Source: an uncultured Rickettsiales bacterium
GTDB lineage: Bacteria; Pseudomonadota; Alphaproteobacteria; Rickettsiales; UBA1997
Length of the DNA stretch: 64,000 bases
Direction: 5' to 3'
NCBI GenBank assembly: GCA_934747265.1
Contig: CAKVGI010000003.1
Span: 1 to 64,000, forward strand
Made by a program: the position numbers and the translations under genes. This document shows positions 57,497 through 64,000 of this stretch, piece after piece. Within the stretch, counting starts at the first letter, position 1, and the number at the start of each line of letters is the position of its first letter. The notes beneath the pieces are model-generated. The model was not told the DNA's origin and searched no databases. It saw nothing but the letters and a program-made list of their open reading frames with translations.

Positions 57497-59137
57497 TTAT
57501 TCTATTATAGATAATCTTCTAATGCTTTCATCCTTTCCTAAAACTTTCATTACAGAAAATAAGTCGGGACTATTTTTTCTACCAGTAATTAAGTATCTAA
57601 AAATAGCTACAAAATCAGCAACTTTTCCCTTATGAATTTCAGGATTAAACTCTTTATTGTTAATGCAATAGCCATATTTTTCAGCCATAGCTTTGATCTT
57701 GTTAAACCAATCGGTATGGTTTTGCATTAAATCGTTATAATTTTCTATATACTCTTTAACTATATTTTTTGCATTATTCAAATCTAAATTTGGCATATCT
57801 TGCTTGAAGTTTTCAAGGGTATATCCGTAATCAAAGAAATAGCTAATTTCATTCCAAATGCTTGATAATGTAGAGAAGTCTTTTCTAACTCTATCACAAT
57901 CTTTTCTTTCAATTTCAAAAATTCTTATAAAGTAGTCCTTTTGGTCTTCCATTTTTTTAGCTAACTCTTTGTCAAAATCATTAGCCCAAGTTAATAATCT
58001 ATTATAAATTTCTTCAGCGGATAAAGTTGCCATAAAGTCTTTACAAATACTGTCAAGTTTTTTGAAATCAAACAAAGCACCACTTACACCCAATTTTTTA
58101 ATTTCAAATGGGAAATCTTTAAAATTAGCTTTTGGATTCTCTTTTCTCCAATCTTCGTAATTAGAGTTTGCTAAATTCATTAAATAATCAAGTATTACTT
58201 CCTTTGGATAGCCTTTTTCAACAAAAAATTGGAAGTTTGCTTCTGGATCTTTTCTTTTACTTAATTTTCTTTTAGCTCCATTATCCAATTTTTGAATAGG
58301 TGCAGGTTGAACATAAACTGGCACTTTCCAACCCATTGCCTGAAATAATTGAATATGTAAAGGAGTTGAAATAAACCATTCATCAGTTCTAACAACATGT
58401 GTTGTACCCATTAAATGATCATCAATTAAATGAGCAAAATGATAAGTTGGCAAACCATCACTCTTTAAAATAACTATATCCAAATCATTTTCTGGCAACA
58501 TTTTTTTGCCTTTTATAGCATCTTCAAAAACAATTCTATTATTAAAATTTCCGTTTGATTTAAAATATATTACATAAGGTTTTCCAGCGTCAAGATTATC
58601 AGAAATTTGCTCTTCTGTTAAATTTCTTTCTTTTGCCCACAAACCATACAAACCAGTTCTAATTTTTAATTTGGTTTGTTCCTCTCTCATCCTCTCTAAT
58701 TCTTCTTTTGTCATAAAGCTTGGATAGGCCAAATCTTTTTTTAGTAATTCTTTTACATAAGCTTTATAAATTTTTTCTCTTTTACTTTGTGTATAAGGCC
58801 CATAATTTCCATATTCCTTACCGTCAATTCTTAAACCTTCATCGGTGTTTAAATCGCAATAGTTTAGAGTTTTTAAAATGGCTTCCAACGCACCTTCAAC
58901 TTCTCTTTTTTGATCTGTATCTTCAATTCTTAAAATAAATACACCATTATCCTTATGAGCTATTCTCTCATCGGTCATAGCGGTCCATACGGTACCAATA
59001 TGCATGAAACCTGTAGGGCTTGGCGCGATTCTTGTGATAACCTGTCCGTCAGGTCTTTTTGGGTATCTTTTTTCAATTTCTTCAATAGACGGTATATCTT
59101 TATCAGGTATTAATCTATCAACTAATTCTTGCTTCAT
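57497..59137 (-). CDS. gltX: Glutamyl-tRNA synthetase, clostridial-like
   Basis: Class I synthetase, 546 residues. An N-terminal extension of about 35 residues (EIEKRYPKRPDGQ) precedes the HIGH-type motif APSPTGFMHIGT near 39-50. RIEDTDQKREVEGA lies near 71, LPTYHFAHLIDDHLMGTTHVVR near 230-250 and the KMSKS-type KLSKRKDPE near 294-302. The length, the early Tyr-Pro-x-Arg segment, and the ENDLDIVILKSDGLPTYHFAHLIDDH block resemble clostridial GltX more than the shorter alphaproteobacterial form, which suggests horizontal acquisition. Which tRNAs it charges (Glu only, or also Gln) is not evident. Confidence 0.93.
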   Translation of the reverse strand: MKQELVDRLIPDKDIPSIEEIEKRYPKRPDGQVITRIAPSPTGFMHIGTVWTAMTDERIAHKDNGVFILRIEDTDQKREVEGALEAILKTLNYCDLNTDEGLRIDGKEYGNYGPYTQSKREKIYKAYVKELLKKDLAYPSFMTKEELERMREEQTKLKIRTGLYGLWAKERNLTEEQISDNLDAGKPYVIYFKSNGNFNNRIVFEDAIKGKKMLPENDLDIVILKSDGLPTYHFAHLIDDHLMGTTHVVRTDEWFISTPLHIQLFQAMGWKVPVYVQPAPIQKLDNGAKRKLSKRKDPEANFQFFVEKGYPKEVILDYLMNLANSNYEDWRKENPKANFKDFPFEIKKLGVSGALFDFKKLDSICKDFMATLSAEEIYNRLLTWANDFDKELAKKMEDQKDYFIRIFEIERKDCDRVRKDFSTLSSIWNEISYFFDYGYTLENFKQDMPNLDLNNAKNIVKEYIENYNDLMQNHTDWFNKIKAMAEKYGYCINNKEFNPEIHKGKVADFVAIFRYLITGRKNSPDLFSVMKVLGKDESIRRLSIIE

Positions 59138-59326
59138 TTTATTTTTTATGTTTATTTATAAAAAAATATATTATTCTTTTTTAAAAAATCAATATATTAA
59201 CTTTGTTGTAATGTTTGAATTTATTCTTAAAAATTTAATTATTATATGCCCAGTACTATGATATTTTTGTATTGAAAATAAAATATTATATTTTAAAATT
59301 GATTATACGATAATGATATTTTTTAT

Positions 59327-59836
59327 ATGTTTTTTATTTTATTTTTGAATTTCTTCTTTTTTGGAATTTTAAGTACAACATATGCTAATCCATTGGCTTG
59401 TCCAGTTTGCGCTGTTGCGATAGCTGGCGGACTTGGTATATCAAGGGCGTTGGGTGTTGATGATAGCGTTGTTGGGGTATGGCTTGGTGCTATTTTATTA
59501 GCTTTGTCTCAATGGACAGCTTATTTTTTTGAGAAGAAAAATATAAAAAACATTTTTGTAAAGATTCTTTGTTATGCATGTTGGTATGCAACAATTATTC
59601 CGTTATACTTAGGTTCTACGCCAAAAATTATATTTAATACAAATAAAATAATTGGTATAGATGGCTTTTTACTGTCCATATTGGTTGGTAGTTTAACATT
59701 ATTTACAAGCGTAAAAGTTTATAGATTTATGAAGGAAAAAAATGGTAAACCACATTTTCCTTATGAAAAAGTTGTTTTACCAATAGTTTCACTATTTGTT
59801 GTTAGTTTTATGTTTTATTTAATAACTAAGGCTTAA
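59327..59836 (+). CDS. CPVC-motif membrane protein of unknown function
   Basis: The 169-residue product has a signal-like first helix (about 1-20), a Cys pair C25-P-V-C28 right after it, then AVAIAGGLGISRALGVDDSVVGVWLGA and about four membrane helices in all. Further Cys lie at 82 and 85 (CYAC). The motif and the SRALGVDDSVVGVW segment feel familiar from uncharacterised proteins of uncultured anaerobes and Patescibacteria, but I cannot confirm that here. The Cys pair next to the membrane suggests redox or metal chemistry. It overlaps nothing and is followed by its partner after one base. Confidence 0.7.
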   Translation: MFFILFLNFFFFGILSTTYANPLACPVCAVAIAGGLGISRALGVDDSVVGVWLGAILLALSQWTAYFFEKKNIKNIFVKILCYACWYATIIPLYLGSTPKIIFNTNKIIGIDGFLLSILVGSLTLFTSVKVYRFMKEKNGKPHFPYEKVVLPIVSLFVVSFMFYLITKA

Positions 59837-59837
59837 T

Positions 59838-60437
59838 ATGAAAGTAATAGATAATTTAAATGAGTTTGTAGAAAAATTTGATAATATGAAAAAAGTTAAT
59901 CCTTTGGATTTATCAAGCGATCAGGATTTATCAATAGCTATTATGAATTTAATAAGTATAGAAGAACATTTAATGTTTAGTGGAGCAAAAACACAAGATA
60001 CTTCATTTTATGATTTAATTGAACCAATCAGAGAAGATAGAAAAAACTTTTTGGGTATGATTATCAAAAGCTATAAAGGTGAAGTTTGGTGTATTTCAAA
60101 ACATCTTTTAGCAACGTGTATGCGATTAATGGAAGTTGGAACAAAAGCCTTATCTGCTGGTAAAAAAGATGAAGCATATATGTTTTTTGATAAAGCTTAT
60201 ACAATGTATACTTTATTTTGGGGGTTAAATTTAAATGCGTTAGATGAGGATGAAGCAAAAAAAATAATTAAAAATATAGATCCAAAAACGCTTGAAAATA
60301 TAGATAAGACAAAACAAGAAAACAATCAAGAAAAAACTCAAAATAAAGAAGAAAATATAAAAACAGATAATAAAGACAGTTCTTTTTCCAAATTAAAAAA
60401 CTTTGTTTCAAAGGCTGTTAATTGTTGTAGAGAATAG
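59838..60437 (+). CDS. Helical protein paired with the CPVC membrane protein
   Basis: The 199-residue cytoplasmic-looking protein is rich in helices. Its conserved-looking core is DQDLSIAIMNLISIEEHL (29-46), then EVWCISKHLLATCMRLMEVGTKAL (82-105) and a TPR-like KKDEAYMFFDKAYTMYTLFWGLN (109-131). It then has a Lys/Asn/Glu-rich linker (about 155-180) and a closing Cys pair (NCCRE). The first gene's stop and this ATG are separated by one base (TAATATG), so the pair is an operon. No function is known to me; the shared Cys features suggest they act together. Confidence 0.65.
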   Translation: MKVIDNLNEFVEKFDNMKKVNPLDLSSDQDLSIAIMNLISIEEHLMFSGAKTQDTSFYDLIEPIREDRKNFLGMIIKSYKGEVWCISKHLLATCMRLMEVGTKALSAGKKDEAYMFFDKAYTMYTLFWGLNLNALDEDEAKKIIKNIDPKTLENIDKTKQENNQEKTQNKEENIKTDNKDSSFSKLKNFVSKAVNCCRE

Positions 60438-60670
60438 TTTTGTAAAATATTGAAGTTTATTTATTGATTTTTATTCACTAATTATATTTAATTTGTGGAC
60501 TGCATTGGTAGTAAGAATTGACTTGGTAATAAAAATAAAAAATAAAGCTTAATAGCAAAAGAAATATAATAATATACTAGCGAAAAATAATATGAATTTA
60601 TTGAAAAAAGATTTTATAAGAAAGAGGGTAGGGTGTTTTCAATAAAGGAGTTATAATAAATAAAACAACA
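60438..60670. other. Spacer with nothing recognisable
   Basis: AT-rich sequence between two convergent genes. A 17-codon ORF at 60591 with no ribosome binding site is not convincing, and no repeat or RNA was seen. Confidence 0.5.
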
Positions 60671-60691
60671 AAGGAATCAAAAAGATTCCTT
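60671..60691 (-). terminator. Terminator of rne
   Basis: An 8-bp stem AAGGAATC/GATTCCTT with a 5-base loop is followed on the minus strand by GTTGTTTTATTTAT. It lies 36 bases after the rne stop and fits an intrinsic terminator. Confidence 0.65.
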
Positions 60692-60727
60692 CATATAAGA
60701 AATTTGTATAATTAAGGTTTACGAAAA

Positions 60728-62788
60728 TTATTTCATTCCAAATAATTTTTTAAACCAGTTTGTTTTCTTTTGTTTATTGTTATAATTAATCTTATTGTAT
60801 TTATTATATTTTTTTCTTTCTACTCTTTTTGGTGTTTTCTCATTATTACCATAAGTTTCATCTTCAAACTTGAATTTTTTAATTTCTGCTGTACTTACGG
60901 AATAAATACCATCATCGCCAAAATCAAAATTAACTTTTCCAATTTTTTGTTGTGGTTCCAATTCTTTTTTTTCTTCTGGCGTTAATCCTTTTCTTTTTTT
61001 AATATTATAATTATTGTCTTCTACATTTTCGCTACTTTCTATAAATACATATATATTATAATCTTTTTCAATATTGCTTATTTCTTTTCTTTTAAAATTA
61101 AGTAAATAATCGCATAAATCCGGTGTTGTTTCAATAGCAACAACATTAATTTGTTTGTCGTTTGATGCATATTTAATGGATCTTAAAATACTTAAAGCGA
61201 CTATTTCTTTGGATTTTATTTTTCCTTTACCTTTACATCTAGGGCAAACTTCGCTACTTCTTTCCATAAAACTTGCACCAAGTCTTTGTCTTGATAATTC
61301 CATCAAACCAAAAATACTCAATCTTGCAATTTGTATTCTAGCTCTATCGGTTGACATAGCATCTCTCATAGCTTTTTCAACTAATCTTCTATTTTTTAGT
61401 TCAAACATATCTATGTAATCAATTACAACCAATCCGCCTAAATCCCTTAATTTTAACTGTCTTGCAATTTCTTTTGCTGCTTCAATATTTGTAGCAACAG
61501 CCATTTCTTCTACATTTTTTTCTTTTGTAGCTTTACCTGAGTTAACATCTATTGCTACCAAAGCTTCTGTTTGATCTATAACTATTGAACCGCCCGATGG
61601 TAAATTTACTTTATTATTGTATAAATCCAATAATTGATTTTCAATATTGTATGATTGAAATAAAGGTACTTTATCGGTATGCAATTTAACATTGATTTCC
61701 TTTGATGAAGAAATAATTTTAGATAAACTTTTTACAGATTTAAAAGTGTCTTCACCTTCAACTATGATTTCATCAACGTCATCTGTATATAAATCTCTGA
61801 TTGTTTTTTTGATTATATCATCTTCTGCATGTATAAAAGCAGGAGCTTTTGATTCAAGTGTAGCTTCTTTAATAGCTTTCCACAATTTTGTTAAATATAA
61901 ATAATCTTTTAAAATTTCTTCTGGCTTTTTGCCGACGCCAGCAGTTCTTAAAATAATAGACTTATCTTGTGGAACATTTAAACTTCTTAAAATGCTTTTT
62001 AGTATTTTTCTATCATTAATATTTACAACTTTTTTGGAAACCCCACCTCTTTCTGGTGTATTAACCATAAGAACACAATACTTTCCGGCAATTGAAATGT
62101 ATGTGGTCATAGCAACACCCTTGTTTCCTCTTTCCTCTTTTAATACTTGAACTAAAAGATATTGCCCTTCTTTTATAACATCTTCAATTTTATATTCTTG
62201 TGTGTTATTGTTTGTGTAATTACTTGTCTCTTCCTCTACCGAGTAATTAGGAATAATATCTACACCTTTATCATCTTCTTCATTTAAATTATTTACCAGC
62301 TCTTTTTTATCCTCTTCTTTTTTTTCTGGTAAAATATCATTTGCTATATTAGCAGTGCTTTCCTCAACATCAATAATTTTATCAGCTAAAACATCACCAT
62401 CATTGCTCTTTTTTTCTTCACTCTCTTCTTCTTTTTGAGGGGTCTCATTATTTTCAACATTATTTTTATTTAAGCTTTCCTCATCAATTTCGTCAGTGTT
62501 TTGAAAAAACTTTACTTCTTTTAAATTTTTAATTTCTGTTTTTGGAATATTATAATAATCTGGATGTATATCAGAAAAAGGTAAAAAACCATGTCTATCA
62601 CTTCCATAATCTATAAAAGCAGCCTGTAAAGAAGGTTCTATTCTTGTAACCTTAGCCAAATATATATTACCTTTGAGTTGCTTAAAATTAAAATCCTCCC
62701 TATCGTAATCTTGTAAAGTTCCATCCTCTATCAATGCCACCCTAGTCTCTTCCTTAAATGCCCCATCTATCAAAATTTTTTTATTCAT
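60728..62788 (-). CDS. rne: Ribonuclease E/G
   Basis: Endoribonuclease for mRNA decay and rRNA/tRNA processing. From ATG 62788 (GGGA six bases upstream) it has 686 residues. The S1 domain (KGNIYLAKVTRIEPSLQAAFIDYGSDRHGFLP, about 38-70) is interrupted by an acidic Glu/Asn/Asp-rich insert (about 85-205), a form known in alphaproteobacteria. The catalytic DNase-I-like region has DQTEALVAIDVNSGK near 402, and the Zn-link is CPRCKGKGK near 522. The C-terminal degradosome scaffold is short: about 100 residues, basic, ending in a Lys/Asn-rich tail. Confidence 0.93.
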   Translation of the reverse strand: MNKKILIDGAFKEETRVALIEDGTLQDYDREDFNFKQLKGNIYLAKVTRIEPSLQAAFIDYGSDRHGFLPFSDIHPDYYNIPKTEIKNLKEVKFFQNTDEIDEESLNKNNVENNETPQKEEESEEKKSNDGDVLADKIIDVEESTANIANDILPEKKEEDKKELVNNLNEEDDKGVDIIPNYSVEEETSNYTNNNTQEYKIEDVIKEGQYLLVQVLKEERGNKGVAMTTYISIAGKYCVLMVNTPERGGVSKKVVNINDRKILKSILRSLNVPQDKSIILRTAGVGKKPEEILKDYLYLTKLWKAIKEATLESKAPAFIHAEDDIIKKTIRDLYTDDVDEIIVEGEDTFKSVKSLSKIISSSKEINVKLHTDKVPLFQSYNIENQLLDLYNNKVNLPSGGSIVIDQTEALVAIDVNSGKATKEKNVEEMAVATNIEAAKEIARQLKLRDLGGLVVIDYIDMFELKNRRLVEKAMRDAMSTDRARIQIARLSIFGLMELSRQRLGASFMERSSEVCPRCKGKGKIKSKEIVALSILRSIKYASNDKQINVVAIETTPDLCDYLLNFKRKEISNIEKDYNIYVFIESSENVEDNNYNIKKRKGLTPEEKKELEPQQKIGKVNFDFGDDGIYSVSTAEIKKFKFEDETYGNNEKTPKRVERKKYNKYNKINYNNKQKKTNWFKKLFGMK

Positions 62789-62833
62789 CTCTTTTCCCTT
62801 TAAACATTGCAAATACAATGTTTGGTCATTCAT

Positions 62834-63109
62834 TCACATTTTAACAAACATACAACAATTTTTGTAAAATCTCTCTATAATCCAATCAACACCAAACACA
62901 TACACAAATTATTTGCAATGCAATTAATAACATAATAATTAAAATTCTCTTTTATTGCTAAAATATTGCAAATAAACACTAAAATAGTATATATCAAAAT
63001 ATACATAATAAATTTATAACCTTTTATTAAAAAAACAATAAAATATTGATTGATATTTTATTTTTTTTCTTTAAACTATTTTTTATATTTGTGAATAGTG
63101 TACTAAATA
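62834..63109. other. Spacer between rne and tRNA-Leu
   Basis: Divergent spacer of AT-rich DNA. It must hold promoters for rne (minus) and tRNA-Leu/tig (plus), but no clear consensus pair stands out. Confidence 0.3.
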
Positions 63110-63194
63110 GCGGGTATGGTGGAATTGGTAGACACGATAGATTTAGGTTCTATTGCCGTAAGGCGTGGGGGTTCAAGTCCCTTTATCCGCACCA
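63110..63194 (+). tRNA. tRNA-Leu (anticodon TAG)
   Basis: Class II tRNA with a long variable arm (TGCCGTAAGGCGT). The acceptor GCGGGTA pairs with TATCCGC with one wobble, and CCA is encoded (63192-63194). The anticodon loop TTTAGGT gives TAG at 63144-63146. The T-loop GGGTTCAAGTCCC is normal. The trigger factor gene starts 23 bases downstream. Confidence 0.95.
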
Positions 63195-63217
63195 TTTTAA
63201 TATAAAAAGGAAATATA

Positions 63218-64000
63218 ATGACTAATATTAAAAAAGTATCTGATAAAGATTTAGAATTAAAGTTTGAAATTAGTGTTTCTGTTGATGAATTAAAGCAAGA
63301 AATGGAAAAAGAAGCTGAAAAACAACAAAAAACTCTAAAAATTGATGGTTTTAGAAAAGGTAAAGTTCCTTTAAGCGTAATAAAAAATAAATACTCTGCA
63401 TTAATTTTATCAGAATCAGCTGAAAATTTGGTTGAAAATACAATTAATAAAATAATAGATGAAAATAAATATGCTTTAATTAGCAGACCAAAAATTGAAA
63501 TCAAAACATTGGAATCAGATAAAGATTTTGAATTTACAGCTACATTGGAATTATATCCAGAAATACCAGCTATTGACTACAAAAAAATGAAATTAGAAAA
63601 AGAGAAAGTAGAAATTAGTGATAAAGAAATAGAAGAATCTCAAAAAAGAATATTAAAAAATTTCTTACAATGGGTAGAGCAAGAAAATAGTTATAAAGCA
63701 GAAAAAGGAGATAAAGTAAATATCAATTTTCTTGGTAAAATTGATGGCAAACCTTTTGATGGTGGTAAGGCTGAAAATTATGATTTGGAGCTTGGAAGTA
63801 AAAGCTTTATAGATACTTTTGAGGATCAACTAATTGGTGCAAAAACAGGTGATGAAATAACGGTTAAAGTTTCATTCCCTGAGAATTATCATAGCAAAGA
63901 ATTAGCTGGTAAACCTGCAACATTTGATGTTAAAATAAATTCTGTAAGTACACCAGGTGAACAGGAAGTTAATGATGAATTTATTAAGAAAAATTTAAAT
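63218..64000 (+). CDS. tig: Trigger factor (partial, runs off the window)
   Basis: Ribosome-bound chaperone with prolyl isomerase activity. The frame is open from ATG 63218 to the window end (261 codons). AAAAGG precedes the ATG. Visible parts are the ribosome-binding domain with the signature GFRKGKVPLSVIK near 45, and the FKBP-type domain at about 155-245 (KGDKVNINFLGKIDGKPFDGG, SFIDTFEDQLIGAKTGDEI). The C-terminal chaperone domain begins at the very end and continues outside. It probably shares a transcript with tRNA-Leu. Confidence 0.95.
   Translation, partial: MTNIKKVSDKDLELKFEISVSVDELKQEMEKEAEKQQKTLKIDGFRKGKVPLSVIKNKYSALILSESAENLVENTINKIIDENKYALISRPKIEIKTLESDKDFEFTATLELYPEIPAIDYKKMKLEKEKVEISDKEIEESQKRILKNFLQWVEQENSYKAEKGDKVNINFLGKIDGKPFDGGKAENYDLELGSKSFIDTFEDQLIGAKTGDEITVKVSFPENYHSKELAGKPATFDVKINSVSTPGEQEVNDEFIKKNLN

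Noticed and set aside
60591..60644. Small ORF of 17 codons before the rne terminator
   Set aside because: No ribosome binding site and no sign of conservation can be seen.

Overview
The window is a strongly AT-rich, gene-dense bacterial chromosome segment. I read it as a host-associated, probably anaerobic or microaerophilic alphaproteobacterium with a reduced genome. Supporting signs are the tRNA-Gly/tuf, tRNA-Trp/secE/nusG/rplKAJL/rpoBC arrangement, an RNase E with a large acidic insert in its S1 domain, AddA rather than RecB, and a VirB8/VirB9 pair of the kind common in Rickettsiales-like lineages. Rubrerythrin and a clostridial-looking GltX point to a gut or other anoxic habitat. I cannot place it below class from sequence reading alone.

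Layout: 1-691 is AT-rich spacer with TTAATTC microsatellites and a GC-richer palindromic patch. 692-13806 is the translation/transcription block (tRNA-Gly, tuf, tRNA-Trp, secE, nusG, rplK, rplA, rplJ, rplL, rpoB, rpoC), closed by a strong terminator. 13874-15863 holds a spermidine-synthase-like membrane domain, a prepilin-like protein and RNase P RNA. 15890-24853 is a minus-strand run: rubrerythrin, ffh, a degenerate intradiol-dioxygenase-like secreted protein, recF, an orphan ABC ATPase, a histidine phosphatase, murD, pepF. 24975-26782 (+) has a dead LpxC-like protein and holB. 26785-30700 (-) has tpiA, ridA, an alanyl-tRNA synthetase C-terminal half, and galE. 30903-38655 (+) has SRP RNA, a secreted cyclophilin, tyrS, uvrA, two tandem HD genes sharing a nearly identical core, and a DUF167 gene. 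38636-45725 (-) has addA, rnhB, a thioredoxin-like anchor protein, a membrane ORF, mreB, mreC. 45846-48137 (+) is an Mfd lacking its UvrB-like front. 48264-53472 (-) has virB8, virB9, lon and a lone autotransporter-type barrel. 53599-55345 (+) has comF and cysK. 55527-59137 (-) has gltX, a second prepilin-like protein, an SH3 protein and trmB. 59327-60437 (+) is a two-gene unit of unknown function (CPVC membrane protein plus helical protein). 60728-62788 (-) is rne, and 63110-64000 is tRNA-Leu plus the start of tig.

Most genes are ordinary housekeeping. The unusual theme is proteins that have lost a whole module or their active site yet remain intact reading frames: an AlaRS C-terminal half with its own strong ribosome binding site and no catalytic domain nearby, an Mfd without the UvrA-recruiting region, an LpxC fold without zinc ligands, and an intradiol dioxygenase fold missing probable iron ligands. 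The split AlaRS is the strongest candidate for something undescribed, followed by the CPVC two-gene unit and the converted HD gene pair. All family assignments come from reading motifs; no database search was run.
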